A stretch of DNA of 64,000 bases. It comes from Hymenobacter busanensis. Lineage in GTDB: Bacteria; Bacteroidota; Bacteroidia; Cytophagales; Hymenobacteraceae. The stretch lies in assembly GCF_008727865.1 (NCBI RefSeq), contig NZ_VTWU01000003.1, positions 496,001 through 560,000 of the forward strand. Direction: 5' to 3'. Made by a program: the position numbers and the translations under genes. Every line of letters starts with the position of its first letter. The stretch's first letter is position 1. Positions 51,037 to 60,825 of this stretch are shown here, piece after piece. The notes under the pieces are model-generated. The model was not told the origin of the DNA. It worked only from the letters and a program-made list of their open reading frames with translations, and did not search any database.

Positions 51037-52194
51037 ATGAAGCTCGCCCAAGCCATTGCCGAAGATTTTCGCCGTCAGTTCGACCACGAACCGTTGCTGG
51101 TGCGGGCACCCGGCCGCATCAACCTCATCGGCGAGCATACCGACTACAACGCCGGCTTTGTGCTGCCCGCCGCCATCGACCGGGAAATGGCATTTGCCGT
51201 GGCCCTGAACAATACCGATACCATTCGGCTGCGCGCTTTCGACCTGCAGGATGCGTTTACTACGACCGTGGACCAGGTGCACCGTATAGAAAGCGCCGAC
51301 TGGGCCAACTACCTGCTGGGCGTGGTGGCGCAGTTTCGGAAACGCGGCGTAGCGGTGCCCGGCTTCGACTGCGTATTCGGCGGCAACGTGCCCATAGGAG
51401 CGGGGCTGTCGTCGTCGGCGGCCGTGGAATGCGGGCTGGCGGTGGCACTGGACACACTGCTCGGCACCGGTATTGATAAGCTGGACCTCGCCTTTATGGC
51501 GCAAAAGGCCGAGCATGAGTACGCCTTGGTGCAGTGCGGCATCATGGACCAGTTTGCCAGCCTCTTCGGGCAGGAAGGCCACGTGGTGCGCCTCGACTGC
51601 CGCTCGATGGCCTACGAGTACTTCCCCTTCGATACCCGCGCCGTGCGGGTGGTGCTGTGCAACTCGGGCGTGAAACACTCCCTGGCCAGCTCTGAGTACA
51701 ACACCCGGCGGCAGGAGTGCGAGCAGGGCGTGGCCATTCTGCAAAAGCACTACGCGGGCATCGAAACCCTGCGTGATGCGACGCCGGCGCAAGTAAACGC
51801 CCACCGCGACGAGCTGGGCCCGGTGCTGCACAAGCGTTGCCTCTACGTGGTGGAGGAAAACGCCCGGGTGTTGGCCGCCTGCGACGCCCTGGCCGCCCAC
51901 GACCTTGCCGGCGTGGGCCAGCTTATGTACGCTTCGCACATCGGCCTGCGCGACCAATACGAGGTGAGCTGCCAGGAGCTGGACGTGCTCATGGAAGTGG
52001 CTCGGGCCACGCCCGGCGTGTACGGTGCCCGCATGATGGGCGGTGGGTTCGGCGGCTGCACCATCAACCTAGTGGCCGTGGAGCACGCCGATGCGTTTGT
52101 AGAGCACATGACCCAGGCATACCGCGAGCGACTGGGCTTGAAGCTGGAAACCTATCAAACCACCATTGTCGGCGGCGTATCGGTAATGGCCTAG
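51037..52194 (+). CDS. galK: Galactokinase
   Basis: A 385-residue GHMP kinase of normal length. Family motifs: the galactose-binding signature GRINLIGEHTDYNAGFVLP, the phosphate loop VPIGAGLSSSAAVE, catalytic Asp in CGIMDQFASLFG with CNSGVKHSLASSEYNTRR after it, and the C-terminal GHMP motif GARMMGGGFGGCTINLV. It phosphorylates alpha-D-galactose at C1 with ATP, directly after the mutarotase step provided by galM. No galT or galE is adjacent. It faces a very stable 30-bp hairpin at its 3' end. Confidence 0.97.
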   Translation: MKLAQAIAEDFRRQFDHEPLLVRAPGRINLIGEHTDYNAGFVLPAAIDREMAFAVALNNTDTIRLRAFDLQDAFTTTVDQVHRIESADWANYLLGVVAQFRKRGVAVPGFDCVFGGNVPIGAGLSSSAAVECGLAVALDTLLGTGIDKLDLAFMAQKAEHEYALVQCGIMDQFASLFGQEGHVVRLDCRSMAYEYFPFDTRAVRVVLCNSGVKHSLASSEYNTRRQECEQGVAILQKHYAGIETLRDATPAQVNAHRDELGPVLHKRCLYVVEENARVLAACDALAAHDLAGVGQLMYASHIGLRDQYEVSCQELDVLMEVARATPGVYGARMMGGGFGGCTINLVAVEHADAFVEHMTQAYRERLGLKLETYQTTIVGGVSVMA

Positions 52195-52213
52195 CGCACT
52201 AATCTGGCTGCAC

Positions 52214-52283
52214 ACCTTCCGCCTGCAAACGACAACGAGCCCGACCATTTGGCCGGGCTCGTTGTCGTTTGCAGGCGGAAGGT
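52214..52283. terminator. 30-bp perfect hairpin between galK and the giant T9SS gene
   Basis: Arms 52214-52243 and 52254-52283 are perfectly complementary with a 10-nt loop. It is the longest hairpin in the window and sits between convergent genes; there is no T tract in either direction. Confidence 0.88.
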
Positions 52284-52286
52284 AAC

Positions 52287-55200
52287 CTATTCGTGTAGCA
52301 CCTTTAGCACGGTGCGCTTGCCGCCGTGCTGAATGCTGAGCGAATACAGACCCGTGGGCAATTGGCGGCCCATCACCAGCGGAAGCACGTTCGGGCCTGC
52401 GTTCAGGTCGGCGCGCTGGGTTAGTACCGGGCGGCCCACCGCATCGTAGAGCGTGAGCGTGGCCGGGCCGGCTGCTTTGGCGGTCAGGCGCACCTGCAAG
52501 GTTTCGCCGAAGGGGTTCGGCGAAGCCGACGCCAGGGTTGGCTCGGCACCCTCTACCTGAAGCGTCCGGACGGGCGAAAGGCTGAACTGGCCGTCGGTAT
52601 CTATCTGCCGCAGGCGGTAGTACAGCAGCGCGGTGGCGTAGCGGCTCAGCTGGGCGTCCACAAATTGGTAGTCGTGGCGCTGGCTGGTGCTGCCGTAGCC
52701 TTCCTTCGAGCCAATTTGGGTGAAGTTTTTGCCGTCGAGGCTCACTTCCACCTCAAAGCGGGCGTTGTTTTTCTCCGAGGCCGTGGCCCAGCGCAGCAGC
52801 GCGTCGGTGCCTTTGCGCTCCACGGCAAACTCGAGCAGCTCCACCGGCAGCGGCGACGAGCCGAAGGTGCCGATGACGGTTTGGCTGAACGACGTGATGC
52901 CGTTGAAGGTCACCGTACCGGTAGCCGCGTTGGCCGACGCGGCCGGAATCGAGGCATCGAACGCCCCGTCGCTGTTGCTGGCGCGCTTGAAGAGCTTCAG
53001 GTTCGACGGCGAGTTTGCATCGGCGGGGCTGATGTCGACGGAGCTAAGCGTGTAGGTAATGTTGGCCGAGAAACTGCTGGAGCTGTAGCGGTTCACAATC
53101 CAGTAGGCCTTGTTGAACGTGCGCTGCAGACCAGTTTCCGTGGGCTGGGTGCTCTGCGGCTTGCCTTCCAGGCGGCTCACTACCACGTCGTAGGGCGTAG
53201 TGCCCGCCGATGTAAAGTTGATGGCCACGTTGGTACCCGGGAAGGTGTAGGGGCCGTTGCCCGTTACCGATACCAGACTGCTCGTGCCGTAGCCCACCGG
53301 GGCGGTGCTGCTGGTGCGGGCCACGGAGCCGTTGAACGTGCCCACTGCGCCGCTCACCATATCCGTAGTCGTCGTGCCCGTGTCGTTGAACTGCAGGTAC
53401 GATACCAGCCCATCCTCCAGGCCGTTCAGGGTGAGGTGGCGGCGGCGGCGGATGTCGGCCAGATCCAGAGCCTTGTTCCACTGCCGGACTTCGTCGATGT
53501 CGCCTTGGAAGATGCTGCCGCCGGCCGTGCCCGTGAGGGAGCCTACGTAACGTACCGGCGTTGCCACGGGGCTACCCGCCGCGTTGTCGTTGCCACGTTG
53601 CAGCCCATCCACGAACAGGGTCAGGTTGGTGCCATCGTAGCGGGCCACGATGTGGTACCACACGCCGGCCGTGAGCGAGTTGTTGCCGAGGTTGATGCTG
53701 CGCAGCGCCGTACCCGTGCCAAAGCCTACCTCCAGGGCCAGGCGTGTGGAAATGGCAATGTAGGGGGAGCGTTGGTTCTGGCCACCCGCTGGTTCCTGGC
53801 CCAGCACGCCAATCAGCGTGTTGCCGGTGCCGGTCTGCGGCTTCACCCACACTTCCTGGGTGTACGCGCTGCTAAAGTTCGGCGCCGGAGTCGTGGCGCT
53901 TAGCTCGATATAGCCGTTGGTGCCGTTGAAGCGCAGGGCATCCCCAGCCACGCGGCTGGTGCGCAGCACCTGCCGGCTGCCAGCCGGGGCCGGGTTGGTG
54001 GGGGCATAGGCCGTGCCGCCGATGGTCAGGCCGGTTGCCGTGGCGTCGAGCAGGTTGCCGTTGGGGGCGCTGGCATCCACGTCGTACACCAGCCAGAAGT
54101 AGTTGGTGCCGGTGCTCAGCTGCTGGCTGCCGCTGATGGCAAAGGCGCCGTTGGGATTGACTACCGCACTACCGAACGCAGTAGTAGTAGCAAAGGTGCT
54201 GCTGGTGCCCGTGTAGAACACCCGCGCCGCGTCGATATTCGCCACCGCCGTGGTGCCGGTGGTGGTAAACGAGAACGACTGGGCGCTCAGCGGCAGGTCG
54301 GGGCCACCGCCGATGACCACGGCCACCTGCAGAATGGCCTGGTTGGTGCTGCCCGGCAGCACGCGGGCCGTGCTGACCTGGCTGGCCGCGCTGCTGGTGT
54401 AGGTGGCCGGGTTCGGTACTATGAAGTTGTTGGTATTGGAGTTGGCACTGACGCCCTGGCCGCTGAGCTGAGCCGTAGCGTACACCGTGTGGCCGCCCAC
54501 CGTCAAGGGTTGGTTGGAGGGATGAACAAGCGTCCAGTTGCCGCTGGCATCGGCCGTAGTTGTGCCGCGGTTGGTGGCGTCCACGTACACCGTGACGGTG
54601 CTGCCGGCCGCGGCCGTGCCGCTGTAAGTCGGCAGGTTGCTGGCCACGGTGGCGCCGTTGGTCGGCGTGGTTACCACCGGGGCGGCTGTCCGCACGAACG
54701 TAACGCTGTACGAGTTGCTGGCCGAGTTCAGGGTGCTGTTGGCATCCTGTGCCACGCCCGCCCCCAGGCTCACCGTAGTAGCCGTGCCGGGCGTGGCGGG
54801 CGTTGCGTTAAAAGTATAGGGACCGGCGCCGCTGCCGCTGAAGCTGGCGCTGACCACGCTGCCGCCCGTCACCGTCACGTCCGCAGCCGTGAAGCTGGTA
54901 CCCACGCTTTGTGAGAAGCTCACCGAGAAGGGAATGGGCGTGGTGCCGGTGGTGCCACCCGTGGCGGCAGCCGGGGAGCTGACGGTAGCCGTCAGGGCCG
55001 GGGCCGTCACGCTGAAGGTGGCCGAGGTGAAGGCTTCGTACGTGGGGGTCGAATTCGGCTGAATGGTGCCGATGAGCACGTTGTTCGCGCCGTCGAAGAG
55101 GTACACGTTTAGCACCTGGTCGCGGGAGGTGTAGGCGCGCTGAATCGCTTGGAAGCTCACTTGGTAGGAGCCCGTGGGCACGGCCAAGGCTTGCGACATG

Positions 55201-58200
55201 CTGCCGTTATTGCCATTGGCGCTTTGCAGCAGGGCCACCGCGTCGCCTGCCGCGGCCGTCGAGCCAAAAGAGCTGCCGTTGCGCGAAACGCCGGCCTGGG
55301 TGCCGAAGCTCCAGGGCGACGCTACCACGGAGGGCGCGTACAGGTAGCTGGCGGCCGGCACGTTGTTGGTTTCAAAGCTGCCGTTTTGCAAGCCATTGGG
55401 CACCACCGTGCTCGTGCCGCTTTGCAGCACCTGCACCACGTCCACGAAGGCCGTCACGTCGCCGTTGCCGCTGGCCGAGCCGGCGGCCTGAATACGCAGG
55501 GTGGGTGCCGCCGGGAAGCTCTTGATGATAGTGTAGGTTTCGCCGGCCGTATAGGGCACGTTGGTGACCGTGGGCGAAATGCTGCTGGTGTTCTGCACGT
55601 TCAGCGTGAGCGTGCCGTCGCCGGTGCCGGTGTTGACGACCACCGTGTAGGTCGTGCCCGAGCCCGAGACGCTGAACACCGTGGCGCCCGTATTACTGGA
55701 CACCGAGAAGTTGCTGGTCGTAACGCCCGTTACGCTGCTGGCGAAAACCACCCGGTAGCTCACCTGGGCCGTAGCCGTGGGCGAGGGCGTCAAGCGCGTC
55801 ACCGAAGTAACCGTGGTGCTGGGCGGGCTGTAGGTGAGGCTGTATGGCGCTGGCGCTGCGGTGTTGAAGTTGCTGGCCGCGTCCTGGACCACGTTAGCAG
55901 GCACGTTCACTGTCGTGGCCGTGCCGGGCGTGGCGGGCGTCACCGTAAAGGTGTAGGTGGTGCCGGGGCTAGTGCCGTTGACCACGCCGCCGGTAATCGA
56001 GCCGTTGGTCACCGTCACGTCGCCGGCCACGAAGCCCGACACGTTTTCGGAGAAGGTCACCGTGAACGGAATCGGCGAAGTGGTGGTCGTGCTACCCGAG
56101 GCGCCGGCCGAACTGCTGATGCTGACCGAGGGCCGCGTGTCGTCCACATCGTTCAGGTTCACCGTTACGGTAGCCGAACTGGTCAGCGCACCGTCCGACA
56201 CTTGCACCGTCAGCGCGAAGGTCGGCGTGGTTTCAAAGTCGAGGGCCGCCGCATTGGCTACCTGCAGCGAGTTGCCGACAAAGGTGAAGGCCCCGCCGGT
56301 GTTGCCGGCTGTTATGCTGAAAGTCAGCGTCGTTCCGGCATCGGGGTCCGAGGCCGCTACGGTGCCCACGGTGGTGCCGTTGGCCGAATTCTCGTTGATG
56401 CTAAAGGTCTGCGAGCTGATGCTCGGCGCCTCGTTCACGTTGGTCAGGTTCACCGTCACCGTGGCCGAGGCGCTGCGGCTTGGAATGCCGTTGTCGGCTA
56501 CCTGTACCGTCAGCGCGTAGCTGGGTGTAGCCTCGAAGTTGAGCTGGGCGCTGTTGGCAACCGTAATCTGACCGGAAGAGGCATTGATGGCAAAAGCGCC
56601 GCCGGTGTTGCCCGCCGTAATGGAATAGGTCAGCGTTTGGCCCGCGTCGGGGTCGGAGGCTGTAACAACGGCACCTACGTTGTTGCCGTTGGCCGCGTTT
56701 TCAGCAACGGTGCGTGTCTGACTGCTGATGGTCGGGGCGTTGTTGAGCGTGCCCGTCACCTGAATCAGGTCCATGGCAAACTCTTCCTGCCCATCGCAGC
56801 TCAGTTCGATCTTGAAATCAACCGAAGCACCCGTCACCGCGGTGGGCAGGGCCAGGGCCACGTTTTGCAGGGCCGAATTCAGCGTTACGCCGTCAGGAGT
56901 TCCGTTCAGGTCGGCGTCGCGCTGCAGTTCGCTGCTGCCGTTGCCGTAGAAAGCCCCAAACAAAACCCACGAACCGGCACCGACGCGGTAATAGAACTTC
57001 ACGTTGTCGTCGGTTTCCCACTGCGCGGCCTGGCCCGTACCCAGCCGGACGTTGAAAACGAGGCTCCCGTAGTTGGTGGCATTCACCGGGGCCAGCTGCA
57101 GCGTGCCGATTTTGAGTGGGTCAGGATTCGACAGGTTTTGGGTGCCTTCGCCGTACCAGTACCACGTGTTGCTGATGTTGCTCAGCGTCGCGGGCGAGTA
57201 CACCTGCGCGCTGTTGTTGGGGTTGGCCGGCGGATTGAAGTTGGTGCGTACCCAGGCCAGCGTTGCGTCTACGAAGGAGTTGGATGCGTAGCGGGTGCCT
57301 TCGCCGTTGGTGGTGAAGTCTTCCGTGTAGGGCAGGGCCGCCGCCGCGTTCAGCGTCGTGGTAAAGGCAATGGTGCGTACCTGCCCGTTGGATGTATTGG
57401 TGCCGTCGGTGACGGTAAAAAGTACCGTGCGGTTGCCCCCGGTGGCGTTAGTTGCGTCGGAATTGCGGTAGGTAATGCTGCGAAGCAGCGTCTGGTAGTT
57501 GGCCAGCGACGACGTGCCGGTAAATGTGATACTGCCGTTGCTGAAGCCGGTGGTGCTGATGCCGCTGCTGCCCGGAATGGAATAAGACAGCACGTCCTGC
57601 CCGTTGATGTAATTGGTCTGAATGCTGACGGTGGCGCCGGCCAAATTCGCGTTGTCGGAGTCGGTAATCGTAATAGCGTTGGTTACCTGCGTAGCGGCCT
57701 GCCCTTCGCTGTAAGGCAGGTTGGTGGTTTCAATATTGGCCAGCACCGGGGCCGAAGTAGCGGTGGCAGTACCGGTTATCGTGATTTTATCGAAAGCCAG
57801 CTCCTCGGTGCCGCCTTGGTAATCGGCTTCTATTTTAATGTAAAGCGTGCTGCCATTGACCGATGGGATACTGAACGAGTAGTCAGTCAGCGTAGAGTAA
57901 AGGGTATTCGAAGTAGTAGAAGCTCCCTCGTCATTCGAAAATCCATCCAAGTCAGTATCCCGTTGTAGATAGCCCAATGAGGTAGTGCTAGTGGGGTTAT
58001 TGCCAACGAACTGCCCGATAGTATTAAAGGTGATGTTATCATACGAATACTGAATACGCACGAAATCATCTCGCTCCCACTGTGCTACTGCTCGTGATAC
58101 GCCGTTAATATCCGTTGACCCAGGTCCTCGGGCGTCTGCCAATCGTACCGATACTGACAGATTGGTGTAGCCGCTTATGTTTCTGCTCACTATCACAAAG

Positions 58201-58517
58201 CCTGCTGGTCGTGTAGGAGTAGTCGAGGTTCCACGCACCGCTTCAGCAGCCCAGAACCACGAGCCGTCCACGTTGCCAATGCTTATCTGGCCGCCGTTCG
58301 GACCGAACGAAGGGTTGCCCGTCGCAGCGTTGACCACGGGATTATCTTCACGTGTGAAGTATTCGGTGGTATTCGATGCGCTCCGAAGGTCGAAGCTATT
58401 CGACGTGTAGCGGACCCCTTCGCCATTCGATTCAAAGCTCTCGGTATACGGCAACTGTGCCCAGGCGCCTAGCCAAGCTCCGAGCACCAGTAAGAGCGTC
58501 AGTAAAAGTGTTTTCAT
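52287..58517 (-). CDS. Giant T9SS adhesin-like protein with cadherin, Ig-like and LamG domains
   Basis: A 2076-residue secreted protein. Signal peptide ends GAWAQ. Order, by approximate residue: two related beta-rich domains (22-250 and 395-590, each starting LPYTE with an NGEGxRYxSNSF block); two cadherin-like repeats (593-790, with ASDPDAGQTLTYSITAGN and ASDPDAGTTLTFSITAGN); an Ig-like domain (792-895) and its second copy (1172-1275), both with a TPATPGTATTV stretch; a BIG-type domain (1277-1345); a LamG/concanavalin-like domain (1524-1711, YIELSATTPAPNFSS, QEVWVKPQTGTGN); and a T9SS type A sorting domain (SASPNPFGETLQVRL to TVLKVLHE). No catalytic motif seen; role in adhesion or carbohydrate binding is inferred. 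It is the last gene of a leftward cluster with the formyltransferase-like and tail-collar genes. Confidence 0.9.
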   Translation of the reverse strand: MKTLLLTLLLVLGAWLGAWAQLPYTESFESNGEGVRYTSNSFDLRSASNTTEYFTREDNPVVNAATGNPSFGPNGGQISIGNVDGSWFWAAEAVRGTSTTPTRPAGFVIVSRNISGYTNLSVSVRLADARGPGSTDINGVSRAVAQWERDDFVRIQYSYDNITFNTIGQFVGNNPTSTTSLGYLQRDTDLDGFSNDEGASTTSNTLYSTLTDYSFSIPSVNGSTLYIKIEADYQGGTEELAFDKITITGTATATSAPVLANIETTNLPYSEGQAATQVTNAITITDSDNANLAGATVSIQTNYINGQDVLSYSIPGSSGISTTGFSNGSITFTGTSSLANYQTLLRSITYRNSDATNATGGNRTVLFTVTDGTNTSNGQVRTIAFTTTLNAAAALPYTEDFTTNGEGTRYASNSFVDATLAWVRTNFNPPANPNNSAQVYSPATLSNISNTWYWYGEGTQNLSNPDPLKIGTLQLAPVNATNYGSLVFNVRLGTGQAAQWETDDNVKFYYRVGAGSWVLFGAFYGNGSSELQRDADLNGTPDGVTLNSALQNVALALPTAVTGASVDFKIELSCDGQEEFAMDLIQVTGTLNNAPTISSQTRTVAENAANGNNVGAVVTASDPDAGQTLTYSITAGNTGGAFAINASSGQITVANSAQLNFEATPSYALTVQVADNGIPSRSASATVTVNLTNVNEAPSISSQTFSINENSANGTTVGTVAASDPDAGTTLTFSITAGNTGGAFTFVGNSLQVANAAALDFETTPTFALTVQVSDGALTSSATVTVNLNDVDDTRPSVSISSSAGASGSTTTTSPIPFTVTFSENVSGFVAGDVTVTNGSITGGVVNGTSPGTTYTFTVTPATPGTATTVNVPANVVQDAASNFNTAAPAPYSLTYSPPSTTVTSVTRLTPSPTATAQVSYRVVFASSVTGVTTSNFSVSSNTGATVFSVSGSGTTYTVVVNTGTGDGTLTLNVQNTSSISPTVTNVPYTAGETYTIIKSFPAAPTLRIQAAGSASGNGDVTAFVDVVQVLQSGTSTVVPNGLQNGSFETNNVPAASYLYAPSVVASPWSFGTQAGVSRNGSSFGSTAAAGDAVALLQSANGNNGSMSQALAVPTGSYQVSFQAIQRAYTSRDQVLNVYLFDGANNVLIGTIQPNSTPTYEAFTSATFSVTAPALTATVSSPAAATGGTTGTTPIPFSVSFSQSVGTSFTAADVTVTGGSVVSASFSGSGAGPYTFNATPATPGTATTVSLGAGVAQDANSTLNSASNSYSVTFVRTAAPVVTTPTNGATVASNLPTYSGTAAAGSTVTVYVDATNRGTTTADASGNWTLVHPSNQPLTVGGHTVYATAQLSGQGVSANSNTNNFIVPNPATYTSSAASQVSTARVLPGSTNQAILQVAVVIGGGPDLPLSAQSFSFTTTGTTAVANIDAARVFYTGTSSTFATTTAFGSAVVNPNGAFAISGSQQLSTGTNYFWLVYDVDASAPNGNLLDATATGLTIGGTAYAPTNPAPAGSRQVLRTSRVAGDALRFNGTNGYIELSATTPAPNFSSAYTQEVWVKPQTGTGNTLIGVLGQEPAGGQNQRSPYIAISTRLALEVGFGTGTALRSINLGNNSLTAGVWYHIVARYDGTNLTLFVDGLQRGNDNAAGSPVATPVRYVGSLTGTAGGSIFQGDIDEVRQWNKALDLADIRRRRHLTLNGLEDGLVSYLQFNDTGTTTTDMVSGAVGTFNGSVARTSSTAPVGYGTSSLVSVTGNGPYTFPGTNVAINFTSAGTTPYDVVVSRLEGKPQSTQPTETGLQRTFNKAYWIVNRYSSSSFSANITYTLSSVDISPADANSPSNLKLFKRASNSDGAFDASIPAASANAATGTVTFNGITSFSQTVIGTFGSSPLPVELLEFAVERKGTDALLRWATASEKNNARFEVEVSLDGKNFTQIGSKEGYGSTSQRHDYQFVDAQLSRYATALLYYRLRQIDTDGQFSLSPVRTLQVEGAEPTLASASPNPFGETLQVRLTAKAAGPATLTLYDAVGRPVLTQRADLNAGPNVLPLVMGRQLPTGLYSLSIQHGGKRTVLKVLHE

Positions 58518-58602
58518 AGCAAAATGGAAAGAGAAAATGAGAGCAAAGGTACCTCAAACGATGGGCATCTTACCTCGTGTGGGTTGATTTTTAGCGGTGT
58601 GG

Positions 58603-59553
58603 TTAGCTGTATTCCAGCGCAGTAGTCAGCAGCGTGCCCAGTACCTCGCCGGCCTGAATGCCCAGCGCGGCCAACTGCACCCCGGTGAAATACCCTTCGT
58701 CGAGTGCGGCCATGTCCACTCGCAACACTTGTCCCCCGCCGCAGGCCACCAGCAGGCCTTCGGCCGCGGTGGCCCGCACAACGGTGCCGGGCGGGGCGGG
58801 CACGGTAGCCGGCAGAGGCGTCACGCCGAGCAGGCGCAGCGGCTGGCCGCGCAGGGTGGCCAGGGCGCCGCGGTTCCAGGGGTTGGCAGCCCGCACCAGC
58901 CGGTGAATGGCTTCGGCGGGCTCTTCCCAGTTCACGCACAAGTCCTGCAAGGTGGCCCGGGGCCAGTAGCGACCGGGGCCTTGGGGCTCGGGCACTAAAG
59001 CAGGTGCTTCCCCGCGCAGGGCCGCCACCAGCCGCCGCCCCACGGCCACGGCCCGCCCGGCTAGCTGGGCACGGTGTAGTCCGTGCGTGTCGTGCGGCCC
59101 AATAGGTACCGGCTCTGTGAGCAACACGGGACCGGTATCGAAATCGGCTTCCATGCGGTGCAGGGTTACAGCCCCGGCTTCCTCCCCGTTCTTGATTTGC
59201 CAGAACAACGGCTCCGGCCCCCGGTAGTCGGGCAGAGCCGCAAAGTGGACGTTCAGAAAACCCAGCGGCGGCACCTCCAGCACGCGTGCCGGAATGCGCC
59301 ACGGAAACGTGAGTACCAGCACGGCCTGCGGGGCCACGGGCGTCAGCCAGGTTTGTAGCGCGGCCGTCAAACCCTGGCGGTGCAGGCGCACCACCGGCAG
59401 GCCCAGCCCGGCCACCATAGCAGCCAACTGGTCGGTTTCTTCCTGCGGCGGGGCTACGGGAACGGCCACGCTGGCCACCACACCCTGGTTCACCAAGTCG
59501 AGGAGCATGGGCCAGCCCAGGGCACTGCTGATGATTACGGCCAACGACGGCAT
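58603..59553 (-). CDS. Formyltransferase-family enzyme (methionyl-tRNA formyltransferase-like)
   Basis: A 316-residue protein from ATG 59553 (MPSLAVIISSALGW). The N-terminal Rossmann-like formyltransferase domain contains the catalytic triad: Asn and His in FLNVHFAALPDYRGPEPLFW and Asp in ADFDTGPVLLTE, with the SLLP-like loop represented by AALPDYRG. A C-terminal OB-like domain (about 205-300) resembles the second domain of Fmt. Overall identity to the housekeeping Fmt pattern is modest, and the cluster position between surface-protein genes suggests a specialised role, for example transferring formyl to an amino-sugar or another substrate from 10-formyl-THF. The tRNA role cannot be excluded. 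Gaps to neighbours are 86 and 90 bp. Confidence 0.82.
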   Translation of the reverse strand: MPSLAVIISSALGWPMLLDLVNQGVVASVAVPVAPPQEETDQLAAMVAGLGLPVVRLHRQGLTAALQTWLTPVAPQAVLVLTFPWRIPARVLEVPPLGFLNVHFAALPDYRGPEPLFWQIKNGEEAGAVTLHRMEADFDTGPVLLTEPVPIGPHDTHGLHRAQLAGRAVAVGRRLVAALRGEAPALVPEPQGPGRYWPRATLQDLCVNWEEPAEAIHRLVRAANPWNRGALATLRGQPLRLLGVTPLPATVPAPPGTVVRATAAEGLLVACGGGQVLRVDMAALDEGYFTGVQLAALGIQAGEVLGTLLTTALEYS

Positions 59554-59643
59554 AGCTTCGGAGAAAAAAACGCTTGCCGCGCCGGCACCGGGCAGACGTG
59601 CCCGGCACCGACGCGGGTGCGTACGGTAAGCAATAAGGCCGCG

Positions 59644-60180
59644 CTAGTTGCGCGACGGGAAGACGCCCTGCACCGCAATCATGTAGTTCATGGCAATGAA
59701 GGGTTGGCGGTTTTCGTGGGGTTGGCTGCCGCCAGCGTTGTCGGTAGTGCCCTGCACTGCACCGGCAGCCATTGTGGTATTGGCCGTGCCGATGCCGAAC
59801 TGGTTGTTCTCGCTTTTCGACATGTAGTTGCCGAGCGGCGACGTGTTGTCCGGGGCCCCGGTAGTGTGCAGCGTGCCGGTGAGGCTGTGCTGGTGGGTAG
59901 GTAGCTGCTGCGGGTTCAGGGCTACACCCTCGGTGCCGCCTACTTGCCCAGCTACATACGTGGCCGAGCTAGCCCAGGACCGACCGGTGCCCACAGCGAT
60001 GCGCCCGCGCAGATCAGGCAGTTTGAAGGTCTGGATGCCGTCGCCGCCGTAGGTTACGCCAAGCAAGGAGTACAGCGCCTGGTTCTGGCTGATGGCTATG
60101 GTCTGGCCTTGGCAGAGCATCCAGCCTCGAGGGGCAAAGCCAAAGCCGGCTAGGCGAATTTCGCCGATGTAAGGTTCCAT
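59644..60180 (-). CDS. Phage-tail-collar/microcystin-dependent-protein family protein (copy 1 of 3)
   Basis: A 178-residue protein beginning MEPYIGEIRLAGFGFAPRG. The tail-collar family blocks are WMLCQGQTIAISQNQALYSLLG, TYGGDGIQTFKLPDLRGRIAVG, and a C-terminus QPHENRQPFIAMNYMIAVQG. It has no signal peptide. Proteins of this family occur in Bacteroidota and cyanobacteria outside phages, commonly in sets of three. Here it is the third gene transcribed in the cluster, 55 bp after copy 2 and 90 bp before the formyltransferase-like gene. The collar fold resembles trimeric receptor-binding tips. Confidence 0.9.
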   Translation of the reverse strand: MEPYIGEIRLAGFGFAPRGWMLCQGQTIAISQNQALYSLLGVTYGGDGIQTFKLPDLRGRIAVGTGRSWASSATYVAGQVGGTEGVALNPQQLPTHQHSLTGTLHTTGAPDNTSPLGNYMSKSENNQFGIGTANTTMAAGAVQGTTDNAGGSQPHENRQPFIAMNYMIAVQGVFPSRN

Positions 60181-60234
60181 AAAAAGGAAGGGAATCGGTA
60201 AGAGAGAAGGAAAAAGGTTCGTGCCGGGAGCGGC

Positions 60235-60774
60235 CTAGTCTTGCGAGGGGTACACGCCAGACCAGGCAATGATGTAGTTGATGGCCGTGACGGGCTGAAT
60301 GTTGTTGTGGGGCTGGCTGCCGCCCACCGGGGCCGCGGTGCCCGTAACTTCGCCTGCGCCCATCGTGGCCGTGGTACCGGGTGTGGGGCTGTAGGCGTCG
60401 TTGGCACTGGCCGCCGGCAAGGCGTTGGTGGGGTCGGCAATGCTGGTGCCCCCTTTCAATGCCTTGATGGTCGCCTTGCCAACGTGGTTATGCGCGGGCA
60501 TTTGGGGCGAGAGGAGGGTCACGTTTTCCGTACCCCCCGTGGCGCCCTGCGGGTAAAAAGACAAGCCTGCGCCCTGGCCTTGGCCTACGATGACGCGGGA
60601 CTGCATGTTGGGCAGCGCAAACGTTGTCATTCCGTCGCCGCCGTAGGTAGTGCCCAGCAGGTTGAAAAGGGCATCGTATTCGGAAATGGCCAGCAGCTGG
60701 CCCTGGCACAAAAACCAACCTTGGGGGGCAAAATTGCCGGCGAACATGCGAATTTCTCCGAGGTAATTTTCCAT
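60235..60774 (-). CDS. Phage-tail-collar family protein (copy 2 of 3)
   Basis: A 179-residue paralogue: MENYLGEIRMFAGNFAPQG, WFLCQGQLLAISEYDALFNL, TYGGDGMTTFALPNMQSRVIVG, and QPHNNIQPVTAINYIIAWSG at the end. Of the three copies it is about equally distant from each neighbour in the conserved blocks, and the central variable region (KALKGGTSIADPTNALPA) is unlike the others. It lacks a signal peptide, so export would need another route. Confidence 0.9.
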   Translation of the reverse strand: MENYLGEIRMFAGNFAPQGWFLCQGQLLAISEYDALFNLLGTTYGGDGMTTFALPNMQSRVIVGQGQGAGLSFYPQGATGGTENVTLLSPQMPAHNHVGKATIKALKGGTSIADPTNALPAASANDAYSPTPGTTATMGAGEVTGTAAPVGGSQPHNNIQPVTAINYIIAWSGVYPSQD

Positions 60775-60825
60775 GTAGTGCGTAGAAGTGTAGCGGTGAA
60801 GACGAGGATAAGCAACTCAGCCCGC

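Noticed and set aside
55149-57968. Plus-strand open frame of 939 codons inside the giant T9SS gene
   Set aside because: Antisense shadow in GC-rich DNA; no domain, and the minus frame has a signal peptide, recognisable domains and a T9SS tail.
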